Shown here in pieces: positions 37,611-46,928 of a stretch of DNA of 64,000 nucleotides. The stretch comes from Novosphingobium sp. RL4 (GTDB taxonomy: Bacteria > Pseudomonadota > Alphaproteobacteria > Sphingomonadales > Sphingomonadaceae): positions 1,477,501 through 1,541,500 of the forward strand of contig NZ_CP141945.1 of assembly GCF_035658495.1 (NCBI RefSeq), given 5' to 3'. The notes under the pieces were generated by a model that worked only from the letters and a program-made list of their open reading frames with translations, searched no databases and was not told the DNA's origin. The position numbers and the translations under genes were made by a program. How positions within the stretch are numbered: the first letter of the stretch is position 1; each line of letters opens with the position of its first letter.

Positions 37611-38468
37611 ATGGGAAGTCTAGGTGTCTGGATACTGGGGGTTACGGCGGTCATTCTGGTCGCAGAGTTGGTGGCGGGCCGCCATCGCGGAGTGTATTCC
37701 CGCAGCGATTGGTTCGTGAACGGCATTTGCATTTTTGTCGGAGCGGCTATCAGGCCGCTGGGTGCGGTGGCCGTGGCCTTCGTCATCGGATGGCTGGTGC
37801 CATCGGGTAAGGGCGCGCTGTCCGGAATGCCGTTCTGGCCCGCAGTCCTCGCCATCGTTCTCGTGGCGGAATTCGCCAATTACTGGGTTCATCGCCTGTC
37901 CCACCAGCTCAAGGGTTCGCGCCGCTTTGACTGGCTGTGGCGGATGCACCGCACCCATCACACCGCAAAATATGTCAATGTCCTGCTGAACTTCAGGATC
38001 AGCCTCTTCTGGTCACTCGTTGCCGGTCTGACCTGGGCATTTTCGCTTGCTCTTTACCTCGGCCTCGCCAAGCCCGCTGTCGTTGCCATTGCCCTGTTCT
38101 CGTTCTGGGGCATCTTCACGCACAGCGATTTCCGGTGGGACATCACCGTGCGGCAGCATCCGGTCTTTGGCCGCCTGTTTCGCGCGCTCGAACATGTCAT
38201 CGTGTCGCCGGGCATGCATCACAGCCACCACGGCTATGGCAAGGATGGCGGCAACTATCGTAATTTCGGAATATTATTGTCCATCTACGACTGGATGTTC
38301 GGGACCCTGTATATTCCCGAAGGCCGCCCGTTCCGTTATGGTATTCCCGGTGCGACGCCGCACTGGGCGGACGATGCCTTCTCGCCCTTCAATGTTGGCT
38401 CGATGCTCGGCAGAAAAAAGGCAAGCGACGCGGGGAAAAGCCCCTCAACTGACACTGCAGCGGCATAA
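37611..38468 (+). CDS. Fatty acid hydroxylase/sterol desaturase family membrane protein
   Basis: The 285-aa integral membrane protein has the di-iron His clusters of the family: HRLSH, HRTHH, and HHSHHG with a nearby HSDF. Hydrophobic segments lie near residues 5-25, 40-65, 75-95 and 130-165. Members hydroxylate or desaturate lipids, sterols or carotenoids using oxygen. ATG37611 follows GAGGAG by eight bases. The substrate is unknown; the divergent LysR suggests conditional expression. Confidence 0.85.
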   Translation: MGSLGVWILGVTAVILVAELVAGRHRGVYSRSDWFVNGICIFVGAAIRPLGAVAVAFVIGWLVPSGKGALSGMPFWPAVLAIVLVAEFANYWVHRLSHQLKGSRRFDWLWRMHRTHHTAKYVNVLLNFRISLFWSLVAGLTWAFSLALYLGLAKPAVVAIALFSFWGIFTHSDFRWDITVRQHPVFGRLFRALEHVIVSPGMHHSHHGYGKDGGNYRNFGILLSIYDWMFGTLYIPEGRPFRYGIPGATPHWADDAFSPFNVGSMLGRKKASDAGKSPSTDTAAA

Positions 38469-38871
38469 TTAGCGTCAGGCACAGCTTGGGTGGAGGTGAC
38501 TGGAACAGGTGTTTTCGGACGCCTGGGCGGGCTGACGGCACTTAGCGTATATCTGGGTCTGTTCTATGTGCCGACCCCAATAGCGGTCGTCGCTATCAAG
38601 CGGTCGACAATCAGGTGTTTTCCGGCATGGCCGGTTTCGGGAGTGTGTCTTCAGACACAATGCGACCGACATGGGCGCAAAGAGGGCTAGCTGCACACGC
38701 CCCATTGCGACTGCTCAGGTCAATGATGTGGGGCTCTATAGCAGCTATTCATGAAGTGCGGTCACTACCGCACTTCGGTCATTCGTAAATTCAAACTTCA
38801 AAGATGTAAGGCCGTTGGTAGTTCCTTCGTGAACCTTTGATTGGGTGCACGGCATCGAAAGGAATGCAAAC
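38469..38871. other. Intergenic stretch without a convincing gene
   Basis: Short frames on both strands look accidental. The only structure I note is the hairpin at 38753-38776. The promoter of the SGNH lipoprotein gene should lie here. Confidence 0.45.
38753..38776. promoter_or_regulatory. Perfect 10-bp hairpin
   Basis: GAAGTGCGGT pairs perfectly with ACCGCACTTC around a four-base loop (CACT). It lies ~95 bases before the SGNH gene start. With no T-run it could be an operator, a transcript leader structure or a weak terminator. Confidence 0.5.
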
Positions 38872-39744
38872 TTGCGCGATTTGAAATGGGGTTTCGGCTG
38901 CCTGCTCACTTTATTGAGTATCGCCGCCTGTGCGACACCGCGTTCCACGCATGTCAGTCCGATCTCGCCGGCATCAATCTATGTGGCAATGGGGAGTTCT
39001 TATGCCGCTGGGCCTGGCATCACGACTTCAGCGGATCAGCCACAGAACCGGTGCGCGCGATCGACGGACAACTACGCGCATATCCTGGCTCGAAAGCTAA
39101 ATTTACGGCTCATCGATGTAAGTTGTAGCGGTGCTACAACCGAACATGTCCTCGGGCGGTGGAAAGAACTGCCAGCTCAGATCGAAGCGCTGACTGTCGA
39201 CACCAAGCTAGTCACGGCAACAATCGGTGGCAATGATGTCGGCTATTTCGGGATGCTGTGGTCTGCCTCCTGCACTACGGCTCCAGTGCCTGCCGCGTCG
39301 CGCAATTTCAAATGCCCCTCGCCTCCGGCAGGGGCTGATGCGTGGACGAAGGTCGAGGCCGGTATGCGACAGATCGCCGCCGAAGTTCATCGGCGGTCGC
39401 CTACCGCCCGACTGGTTTTCGTGGATTATCTGTCTGTCCTACCCGCAACGGGGACATGCGGTAATGCTCCCATGAGTCCGGATACGGCCCAGAGCATTAG
39501 GCTGGTCGCGCAAAGGCTCGCGCGGCTCACCAAGCGTGTGGCAGCAGAAACGCAGGCCGACGTTATCCAGGCATCGACATTGTCAGCCCACCACGATGCC
39601 TGCAGCCGCGATCCATGGATTACGGGTTTCCCGACGGAGAGATCGGCACCGGGTTTCGTGCCCTATCATCCCAATGAAAACGGCATGACCGCTATTGCTG
39701 ACGCGTTGATGCAGCGGCTCGTCACCGTTCCTAGAACACCATAG
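38872..39744 (+). CDS. SGNH/GDSL-type hydrolase lipoprotein
   Basis: The ~290-aa product is a predicted lipoprotein (LLTLLSIAAC, Cys20) with SGNH hydrolase blocks: a GDS-like AMGSSYAAG carrying the nucleophile Ser, ATIGGNDVGY for block III, and YHPNENGM with the catalytic His. A fold of the SEST/GDSL lipase type with several Cys pairs is likely. TTG38872 is preferred because AAAGGA lies seven bases upstream and it gives a compact signal peptide; GTG38845 is the alternative. It probably removes acyl or acetyl esters at the cell surface. Confidence 0.75.
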   Translation: MRDLKWGFGCLLTLLSIAACATPRSTHVSPISPASIYVAMGSSYAAGPGITTSADQPQNRCARSTDNYAHILARKLNLRLIDVSCSGATTEHVLGRWKELPAQIEALTVDTKLVTATIGGNDVGYFGMLWSASCTTAPVPAASRNFKCPSPPAGADAWTKVEAGMRQIAAEVHRRSPTARLVFVDYLSVLPATGTCGNAPMSPDTAQSIRLVAQRLARLTKRVAAETQADVIQASTLSAHHDACSRDPWITGFPTERSAPGFVPYHPNENGMTAIADALMQRLVTVPRTP

Positions 39745-39882
39745 TCGTTTTCGGGGAGCTCCAGCGCCGGACATATCGACTCTCCGCATCTGCATTTTCA
39801 AAATCGGGCATGCTGCAATTGATCTGCCCCCTTCTGAGTGGCCCAAAATCTGTTTTAGATTTGGCCACGAAGGAGGACTTGA

Positions 39883-40158
39883 ATGGCGAGGAAGCACAAG
39901 CCGGAAGAGATCATCGGCAAGCTGCGTGAAGCGGAGATCGTGCTGGCGCAGGGCGGAACGGTGGCGGATGCGTGTCGCCGGATCGGCGTCACCGAGCAGA
40001 GCTACTACCGCTGGCGCAAGGAGTATGGCGGCCTGAAGATGGACCAGGCTCGGCGCATGAAAGAGCTTGAGAAGGAAAACGCCCGGTTGCGGCGGGCGGT
40101 GTCAGATCTGACGCTGGACAAGTTGATCCTACAGGAGGCCTCGCGGGGAAACTTCTGA
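39883..40158 (+). CDS. IS3 family transposase OrfA
   Basis: The 91-aa product has the IS407-type helix-turn-helix (PEEIIGKLREAEIVLAQGGT, RRIGVTEQSYYRWRKEYGG) followed by a leucine zipper (ELEKENARLRRAVSDLTLDK). It binds the element ends. Near its stop, GGGGAAAC (40145-40152) allows a -1 shift into orfB to make the fused transposase. Confidence 0.9.
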   Translation: MARKHKPEEIIGKLREAEIVLAQGGTVADACRRIGVTEQSYYRWRKEYGGLKMDQARRMKELEKENARLRRAVSDLTLDKLILQEASRGNF

Positions 40159-41051
40159 GCCCCGCGCGCCGCAGGCGCTGTATCGATCATATCCGGGGCA
40201 TGATGCCGGTGTCCGAGCGGCGGGTCTGCCGCGTGCTCGGGCAACATCGATCGACGCAGCGCAAAACGCCGCGTGGGGCGGATGACGAAGCAGCCCTGAC
40301 CGAGGATATCATCGCGCTTGCCCGGCAGTATGGCCGCTATGGCTATCGCCGGGTGACGGCCTTGCTGCGCGATGCCGGTTGGCATGTGAACCGCAAACGG
40401 GTGGAGCGCATCTGGCGCCGTGAAGGGCTCAAGGTGCCGCAGAAGCAACCGAAGCGTGGAAGGCTCTGGCTCAACGACGGATCATGTATCCGCCTGCGAC
40501 CGGAATATCCGGGCCATGTGTGGTCTTACGACTTCGTCGAGGGACGCACACATGATGGCCGCAAGTTCCGCATCCTGTCGATCATCGACGAGGCCAGCCG
40601 CGAGTGCCTCGCCTTACCCATCGCGCGACGGCTGCGCAGCGAGGACGTGCTGGCGGCTCTCGCCGAGTTGTTCGTCACACGGGGGCCGCCGGCGCACATA
40701 CGGTCAGACAATGGCCCTGAATTTATCGCCAATGCCGTGCAGCAATGGCTGGCGAAGATCGGCGTGAAAACGCTCTACATTACACCCGGCAGCCCATGGG
40801 AAAATGGCTACTGTGAGTCCTTCAACGGCTCGATGCGTGATGAGCTCTTGAACGGGGAGATCTTCTACACCTTGGCCGAGGCGAAGATCCTGATCGAGGC
40901 CTGGCGGCGGCACTACAACACCGTCAGGCCTCATAGTTCGCTGGGGTATCGACCGCCGGCCCCGGAGACGGCGACGGCGCCATGGCTGCCCTCCGGTTCC
41001 GCTACGCTGCACCTACGGCCAGCCATGGCGCCGGAGGCAATCTTACACTAA
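40149..41051 (+). CDS. IS3 family transposase OrfB (made by -1 frameshift)
   Basis: The integrase part has an HTH_21-like region, then the DDE catalytic domain: WSYDFVEG for the first Asp, RSDNGPEFI for the second, and GSPWENGYCESFNGSMRDE for the Glu. It ends with the YNTVRPHSSLGYRPPAPE region. The open frame begins before the first ATG (40200), which fits translation by frameshift from orfA at GGGGAAAC. It looks complete. Confidence 0.9.
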   Translation, partial: KLLSPARRRRCIDHIRGMMPVSERRVCRVLGQHRSTQRKTPRGADDEAALTEDIIALARQYGRYGYRRVTALLRDAGWHVNRKRVERIWRREGLKVPQKQPKRGRLWLNDGSCIRLRPEYPGHVWSYDFVEGRTHDGRKFRILSIIDEASRECLALPIARRLRSEDVLAALAELFVTRGPPAHIRSDNGPEFIANAVQQWLAKIGVKTLYITPGSPWENGYCESFNGSMRDELLNGEIFYTLAEAKILIEAWRRHYNTVRPHSSLGYRPPAPETATAPWLPSGSATLHLRPAMAPEAILH

Positions 41052-41085
41052 CAAACAACCCGGACCACTCGGTGGGGGCCGGTCA

Positions 41086-41504
41086 CAATCCACCCATCCC
41101 GACTGCCAGCCGATCGGGTCGACAAGCGTAACCGGACCGACGGCTTCCTGGCACGCCAGATCGGCCCTCGAGTGGCTGACTAGGGCGCGTTGCTGCCAGT
41201 CCGTCGCCGACCCCTATCGGACGCTCAGCATCCAATTTTTGACCTCTAGGTGCTGACGGTCCGCTTTCCCGGCGGGTGTCGACCAACTTCAGCCGTTGCA
41301 TCGCCACGACAAAAGAGTCAGCTCGCGCCGAAACCGGTCGTCCACCTTAGTATAGTGCGGCATGAGCAGCACCTCCCAGAATGTGAAACTGCGACGCTCA
41401 TCGCTCCACGCTTGCGATCCTTAGTTTGCATGCCCGGGCTTCCGCGTTTTCTCGAAAGCGGGAGCCTTTTCCGGCAAAGCGCCGCAAGGCTGGCCGCGCT
41501 TAAT
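41086..41504. other. Intergenic stretch without a convincing gene
   Basis: It lies between the right end of the IS407-like element and the 3' end of the broken SDR. Repeat copy F occupies 41202-41284. No other feature is supported. Confidence 0.5.
41202..41284. repeat. Dispersed intergenic repeat, copy F
   Basis: Blocks: GTCGCCGACCCCTATCGGAC, GCTCAGCATCCAATTTTTG, CTCTAGGTGCTGACGGTCCG, CTTTCCCGGC and GTGTCGACC. The preceding GCTGCCAGTCCGTCGCCGAC is also found at copy J. Confidence 0.6.
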
Positions 41505-42271
41505 TTAGGTCACCTGGTCGGTCGGCATGACCCACATTTCTGCGATCGACGCACGGCGCGGACGGGTCACCATGAACGCGATCCCATCCGCGATATCCTC
41601 GGCTTCAAGGCGCTCATGCTGTGCGTTGAACGGCTCCAGCATCTCGCTGAGCATGTGGTCATTATTATGCGAAATGAGCTCGGTCACGACCGCGCCGGGT
41701 TCCAGCACGCCAACACGGACATGGCGCCGTGTCACCTCCTGGCGGAGCGACTCGGTGAACCCATTCACCCCGAACTTGGTCAGGTTGTAGATCCCAAAAG
41801 TGCGGATGCCCGTCGTCCAGCGGTCGAACTGATGTTCACCACGTCGGCGACGTTTCGGGGCCCAGCCGCCGCCGCAGTCAGCAGATGCGGCAGAGCCGCA
41901 TGCGTGATGTAGAGCAGGCCACGCACATTGACGTCCAGCATACGCTCCCATTCATCGACATCTGCGCCGACGATCGGGCCGATCAACATGAGGCCGGCAT
42001 TGTTGATCAGGATGTCTATCCGACCGAAGCGGGCGATGACCGACTGAATGGCGGCTTCTGCCTGTGCCTGGTCAGCGATGTCGGAAGGAGCAGTGAGTGC
42101 TGTCCCTCCAGCCGCTTCAATCTCGGCGACAAGGGCGTCGAGCCGCTCTTTGCGGCGGGCCAGGAGCGCGACCGAGGCGCCTGCTTGCGCCAAGCGTCTT
42201 GCCGTGGCGGCGCCGATGCCGCTGCTTGCGCCGGTCACGACCGCAACGGTTCCCGTCAGTTTCGAAATCAT
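41505..42271 (-). pseudogene. Short-chain dehydrogenase gene broken by a frameshift
   Basis: The N-terminal frame (from 42271) is a normal SDR: VVTGASSGIGAATARRLAQA, INNAGLMLIG, NISSTAG. Around 41790-41800 the frame shifts by one base, and the rest (IYNLTKFGVNGFTESLRQEV, VRVGVLEPGAVVTEL) continues in another frame to 41505. One base near a GGG/TTTT run appears lost or gained. The Tyr/Lys active pair (YNLTK) lies after the break, so the truncated product is inactive. It precedes another SDR gene at 23 bases spacing. Confidence 0.8.
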
Positions 42272-42294
42272 GAGTGGGCCTTTCTCAGTAATGA

Positions 42295-43143
42295 TTAGGC
42301 CGTTGCATCGAAGGACATCGACGCGGACAGGTCGCGGTGCGCATCAATCTGACCCTGAATGATATTCAGATTGGCCTCGACGGCAGCGATGGCATCTGAA
42401 CCCGCCACGAAGCGCTGGGGCAACGCCCCGGAGTCCGACAGGGTTACCAGCGCCGCAGCGAGCTTCCCGGGATCACCGACCTGCTGGCCGTTCATGCCCT
42501 TCAACGCTTCGATCGTCTGCGCGGTGCGCTCGGCATAGTCCTCGATCGAAAGCTCGGGCCAGATTGTCGAGGCGCCCTCGACCAGCAGCTCGGTGCGGAA
42601 GAAGCCCGGCACGACGGACATGACGGCGATGCCGTATGCCTCGAGTTCTGGGCGCAATGAGTCGAGCCACCCTTCAAGCGCAAACTTCGATGCCGCGTAG
42701 GCTGACGTGAATGCTCCGCCGACCAGAGCGGCGGTGGAGGTGACAGTGATCAGCTGACCGCTACGCTGCTTGCGCAGAATCGGCAGGATGGCACGGGTTA
42801 CGTTCAACGGGCCGAAGAAGTTGGTTTCCAACTGCGCCCGGAACTGCGCGTCGCTGATCTCCTCGAAAAAGCCCGCATAGAAGTTGCCGGCATTGTTGAC
42901 GAGAACATCGATCCGGCCGAAGCGATCGACCCCGGCCTGGGCGGCTGCCGCTGCGGCCTTGGAATCGGTGATATCCAGCGCGACGGTCAGAAGATGGTCG
43001 TGCGCACCAACCGCTTGCCGCACCCGCTCTGCGTCGCGTCCTGTTGCGATGACGGAGTGCCCTGCCGCCAGCGCCTTCTGCGCGATATCGACGCCGAGTC
43101 CGCGGCTCGCACCGGTGATGAACCATACTTTCTCGTCAGCCAT
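42295..43143 (-). CDS. Short-chain dehydrogenase/reductase
   Basis: The 282-aa protein is a classical SDR of the ketoreductase type: WFITGASRGLGVDIAQKALA, DITDS, VNNAGNFYAGFF, and the catalytic YAASKFALEGWLDS. ATG43143 follows AGAAGG and fits the family N-terminus. It is divergent from a LysR regulator 235 bases away, which probably controls it and the frameshifted SDR downstream. Confidence 0.85.
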   Translation of the reverse strand: MADEKVWFITGASRGLGVDIAQKALAAGHSVIATGRDAERVRQAVGAHDHLLTVALDITDSKAAAAAAQAGVDRFGRIDVLVNNAGNFYAGFFEEISDAQFRAQLETNFFGPLNVTRAILPILRKQRSGQLITVTSTAALVGGAFTSAYAASKFALEGWLDSLRPELEAYGIAVMSVVPGFFRTELLVEGASTIWPELSIEDYAERTAQTIEALKGMNGQQVGDPGKLAAALVTLSDSGALPQRFVAGSDAIAAVEANLNIIQGQIDAHRDLSASMSFDATA

Positions 43144-43378
43144 AGAATCTGCCTTCTCTTCTTGTGATGCCGCGCCGCGGCCTCGGTTTGTTGAGCAGCC
43201 GATCGAGACCGACACCCAGCCGCGTTGCCCGAAATCCAGCCCTCAGATCGCTGCCAGGCACTACCGCCGCTGCGCACAGGGGCTCACCATAATCCGGCGA
43301 CAAGTCGATATTTTAATTCATCCGGGAATAGCTTATTAGATGACATTATCTGCATAGACCTAGAAATTGGGCTTCTGA

Positions 43379-44275
43379 ATGCGCCGAGAGAACGTGAATG
43401 ACTATCTGGCCTTTATCGCGGTCGCGCGTGCGCAGAGCTTTACCAAGGCTGCGGCTCAGTTGGGGGTCTCACAGTCGGCGCTGAGTTATACTGTGCGCAC
43501 GCTGGAAACGCGTCTGGGACTGCGATTGCTCACGCGCACGACCCGAAGCGTTTCGGTCACCGAGGCTGGCGAACGTCTGCTCAACAGCATCGGCCCGCAT
43601 TTTGACGAAATCGAAAGCGAGATCGCGGCGCTGAGCGGGATGCGCGACAAGCCGGCCGGCACGGTGCGCATCACCACCGTGGAGCACGCCGCCGAAACCA
43701 TAATCTGGCCAAAGCTCGCGCCTTTACTCCTCGAATACCCGGACATAAACGTCGAGATCATCAGCGACTATGGTCTGAAAGACATCGTCGCAGACCGATA
43801 TGACGCGGGCGTGCGGCTCGGTGAGCAGGTCGACAAGAACATGATCTCGGTCCCGATCGCCCGGGATTTTCGCTTCGCCGTCGTCGGCGCACCGTCCTAC
43901 TTCGAAGGACGGCCACCGCCTCTCACGCCCCACGACCTGACAGAGCATAGCTGCTTGAAGCTCCGGCTACCTACCTATGGCAGTTACTACGCATGGGACC
44001 TTTACAAGGATGGGCGTGAGCTGAAGGTACGCATCGACGGACGGGCAGCGTTCAGCACCTTGGTTCTGATGCGCCAAGCCGCGCTCGAGGGGCTAGGGCT
44101 TGCCTATCTTCCCGAAGATCAGGTGGACGCGCTGATTCAGGAGGGCCGACTGGTCCGCGTCCTTGCCGACTGGTCGCCGCCACGGCCCGCCTATCATCTC
44201 TACTATCCGAGCCGCCGGCACCACTCCCCCGCTTTTGCGCTCGTGCTCGAAGTGCTTCGCTATCGCAGCTCCTGA
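43379..44275 (+). CDS. LysR family transcriptional regulator
   Basis: The 298-aa protein has the LysR winged helix (YLAFIAVARAQSFTKAAAQL, GVSQSALSYTVRTLE) and a C-terminal effector domain of the group with LPTYGSYYAWDLYKDG. It is divergent from the SDR operon. Genes downstream on the same strand (aldo/keto reductase, flavin oxidoreductase) were separated from it by the IS5-type insertion. Confidence 0.9.
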   Translation: MRRENVNDYLAFIAVARAQSFTKAAAQLGVSQSALSYTVRTLETRLGLRLLTRTTRSVSVTEAGERLLNSIGPHFDEIESEIAALSGMRDKPAGTVRITTVEHAAETIIWPKLAPLLLEYPDINVEIISDYGLKDIVADRYDAGVRLGEQVDKNMISVPIARDFRFAVVGAPSYFEGRPPPLTPHDLTEHSCLKLRLPTYGSYYAWDLYKDGRELKVRIDGRAAFSTLVLMRQAALEGLGLAYLPEDQVDALIQEGRLVRVLADWSPPRPAYHLYYPSRRHHSPAFALVLEVLRYRSS

Positions 44276-44441
44276 CCTCTGCACAATGCGGAATAACCCC
44301 GCGACACACTCCCATTAAGAAAACGCGCTTCTAAGGCTATGCAGAATGCGGTGGCTAATCACTTAATGCCGTGAGGTTTATCTTCATCCGGTGAAATGGT
44401 CTCGGGCGCGTCTGCGGTGAGGACCAAGCATCGGAGACTTA

Positions 44442-45788
44442 GCAGGCTGCGGAAAAAGGCGCCGCAGTGGTCACCGTCGATCTGCGTTCGAAGGAGGGGG
44501 ACTGGTCTGTCGCTCGTTTCAGGGTGAAATTCGGAGATACCGACCACGTTGGCGCGGTCGTGGTGACGTGAGCGACACGATTAGGCCGCGGCCAGAAGTT
44601 TTGGCAGTCTGATGAGGTTGTAGGCGGCAGCGGTGAGCGTAAAGGACCATCCGACGCGGTCCTGGCCTCGATGGCGGGTCTTTCGCATGGTGCCGCAGGT
44701 CTTCGTCCATCCGAACACCTCCTCGATCCGCTTGCGGATTTTCTGGGAGAGGCCGTAGCCGGGATGGCGTGTCGTGCGCCTGTCGATGGCGGAGCGCCGG
44801 TTGGTGTTGTTCTGGGCTACGTGCGGGGTGACCTCCATCTCGCGCAGCGCCGCGACGAAGGCGGCGGTGTCGTAGTTCTTGTCCGCGCCCAGTGTAATCC
44901 GGTGGCGTCCTTCCATGCGGCCCAACATGGTCAGCGCGGCCTCGCGTTCGGCGGTGCCGGTGGCGTGGGTGAGGATCGCATCGACGACGAGGCCGTTGCG
45001 GTTCTCCATCAGGACATGGCCCATGTGGCACAGCTTCGCTGCCTGGCCGCGCGCCTTCTTGAATAGTCGGGCATCAGGATCTGTGGTCGATGCATGGGTT
45101 GCATTGCTGCGCTTCTCGCCGCGAAAATCGCGTTCGGCATTACGGTCGGTCGGCGCTGTTGCCTGCTCGCTGCGGCTGGAAGCCAACCCGGCGTCATCGT
45201 CATCTCCGGGGCCGCCTTCATCCTTGGGTCTGAAGCTTTTCGCGCTTGCCCACGCTTCGATCAACGTGCCGTCCACCGAGAAATGATCGTCCGAAAGAAG
45301 AGCCTGCACGCGTGGCTGGTTGATGATGGCCGACAGGAGCTTGGCGGCAACGTCCCCGGACAGCAGCCTCTCGCGGTTCTTGGTGAAGACCGTGACATCC
45401 CAGATCGGCGCATCCATCGCCAGGCCGACGAACCAGCGAAAGAGCAGGTTGTAGTCCATCTGCTCCATCAACTGGCGTTCCGAGCGGATCGAATAGAAGG
45501 CCTGCAGGAGCAAGGCCCGAAGAAGTTTCTCGGGTGGGATCGACGGCCTCCCGATACGAGAATACAGGCCGTCGAAGTCCGCGGACAGCACTTCGAGCGC
45601 TTCATCGACAATCGCCCGGATCGCGCGAAGAGCATGGTTCGCCGGCACCCGAGCCTCGCAACTCACGTACGAGAACAGCCCCTCGCTCCGTTCATCACCG
45701 CCGCGCATCCCGATCCCTTCAACATCCCTCGACGGGATCCTGGAATCAGCAATGCCACATCAAGGCAAGCGCCTTTTTCCGCAGCCTG
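44442..45788 (-). mobile_element. IS5 family insertion sequence
   Basis: Near-identical terminal repeats (left GCAGGCTGCGGAAAAAGGCG, right, reverse complement, CAGGCTGCGGAAAAAGGCG) bound a ~1.35-kb element carrying one transposase gene. TTA flanks both ends, which may be the target duplication; the exact ends may be off by a base or two. The right end lies about eight bases before the aldo/keto reductase start codon. Confidence 0.75.
44581..45708 (-). CDS. IS5 family transposase
   Basis: The 375-aa protein has an IS5-type N-terminal domain (IGRPSIPPEKLLRALLLQAF, SERQLMEQMDYNLLFRWFVG) and a DDE domain: HFSVDGTLIEAWAS for the first Asp, GADKNYDT for the second, and RKRIEEVFGW for the Glu. A Lys/Asp-rich insert lies between them. 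The gene appears intact. Confidence 0.9.
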   Translation of the reverse strand: MRGGDERSEGLFSYVSCEARVPANHALRAIRAIVDEALEVLSADFDGLYSRIGRPSIPPEKLLRALLLQAFYSIRSERQLMEQMDYNLLFRWFVGLAMDAPIWDVTVFTKNRERLLSGDVAAKLLSAIINQPRVQALLSDDHFSVDGTLIEAWASAKSFRPKDEGGPGDDDDAGLASSRSEQATAPTDRNAERDFRGEKRSNATHASTTDPDARLFKKARGQAAKLCHMGHVLMENRNGLVVDAILTHATGTAEREAALTMLGRMEGRHRITLGADKNYDTAAFVAALREMEVTPHVAQNNTNRRSAIDRRTTRHPGYGLSQKIRKRIEEVFGWTKTCGTMRKTRHRGQDRVGWSFTLTAAAYNLIRLPKLLAAA

Positions 45789-45796
45789 TTAGACCC

Positions 45797-46849
45797 ATGA
45801 AGTATCGCAAGCTCGGCAATTCGGGCCTGTCGGCCTCGAACCTGATCCTTGGCACCATGGGGTTCGGGACCGAGACCCCCGAGGACGAAGCCTTCGCTAT
45901 TCTCGACGCCTTCCTCGAAGCAGGTGGCAACATGATCGACACGGCCGACGTCTATGGCGGCGGCGCGTCGGAAGAACTCCTCGGTCGCTGGCGGGCCGCA
46001 CGCCCCGAGACCACGAGCCGCCTTGCCATCGCCACCAAGGCACGGTTTGGAACCGGCCCCGATGTGAACGATGTCGGCACGTCTCGCCCCCACCTTCATC
46101 GCGCGCTGAACGCGTCGCTCAAGCGCCTCGGGGTCGAGGCGATCGATTTGTATCAGATGCACGGCTGGGATCCGCTGACTCCGATCGAGGAGACGCTTGC
46201 CTTCCTCGACGCAGCCGCGCGTGCCGGCAAGATCCACTATGTCGGATTGTCCAATTTCACCGGCTGGCAACTCCAGCTTGCGCTCTCGACGGCTAAGGCG
46301 ATGGGTCTTCAGGTGCCGATCACGCTGCAGCAGCAGTACAGCCTGGTGTGCCGCGAGATCGAGTATGAGGTCATCCCCGCCGCGCTGCATAACGGCATCG
46401 GATTGCTGCCTTGGTCGCCGCTGGCAGGCGGGTTCCTGAGCGGCAAATATGATCGCGCGCACGGCGTGGACAAGGACGGTACGCGCTACGGCAACGGCAA
46501 CCCGATGCTCGGGCATATCGGCAAGGAGCACGCCGCGTCCGAACGCAATTGGGCAACCGTCGATGCGTTGCGGCAGATCGCCGACGAGATCGGCGCTACG
46601 CCCAGCCAGGTCGCGCTGAGCTGGGTCAACAACCGGCCGTCTGTGACGGCGCCCATCATTGGCGCCCGCACTATGGGGCAGCTGGAGGATAACCTTGTCG
46701 CTGCGAACCTTCAGATCGACGCCGATGCGATTTCGAAGTTGGACAGCGTCAGCGCCCCGACACCGGAAGACTATCCCTATGGTCGCTTCGGCACGCTCCA
46801 GCGCGAACGATACATCGACTCCAGCGAACAAGCTCTGCGCGAACTCTGA
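45797..46849 (+). CDS. Aldo/keto reductase
   Basis: The 350-aa protein is an AKR of the YajO/Tas-like branch: MIDTADVYGGGASEELLG (catalytic Asp and Tyr), IATKARFG (Lys), YQMHGWD (His), then IGLLPWSPLAGGFLSGKY and GARTMGQLEDNL for NADPH binding. It reduces carbonyls with NADPH. ATG45797 is only about eight bases from the IS5 end, so its native ribosome binding site and promoter were probably displaced. Confidence 0.85.
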   Translation: MKYRKLGNSGLSASNLILGTMGFGTETPEDEAFAILDAFLEAGGNMIDTADVYGGGASEELLGRWRAARPETTSRLAIATKARFGTGPDVNDVGTSRPHLHRALNASLKRLGVEAIDLYQMHGWDPLTPIEETLAFLDAAARAGKIHYVGLSNFTGWQLQLALSTAKAMGLQVPITLQQQYSLVCREIEYEVIPAALHNGIGLLPWSPLAGGFLSGKYDRAHGVDKDGTRYGNGNPMLGHIGKEHAASERNWATVDALRQIADEIGATPSQVALSWVNNRPSVTAPIIGARTMGQLEDNLVAANLQIDADAISKLDSVSAPTPEDYPYGRFGTLQRERYIDSSEQALREL

Positions 46850-46928
46850 TCACGCCGCTTTAGCATCACTCGACAGAACCCGGAGGGCGGCAGCTGCCCT
46901 CCTTTGATCACATGACGGACCTTCGAAT

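Larger units (their letters stand above)
39820..41085 (+). mobile_element. IS3 family insertion sequence (IS407-like), intact
   Basis: Imperfect terminal inverted repeats start TGATCTGCCCCCTTCTGAGT on the left and TGACCGGCCCCCACCGAGTG on the right (reverse complement). The element is flanked by CAAT on both sides, consistent with a four-base target duplication, as in the IS407 group. It carries orfA and orfB overlapping through a GGGGAAAC slippery site, with no inactivating change. It inserted ~75 bases downstream of the SGNH gene. Confidence 0.8.

Noticed and set aside
45752..45796. Earlier start for the aldo/keto reductase
   Set aside because: It lies inside the IS5 inverted repeat and adds residues unlike the family N-terminus.
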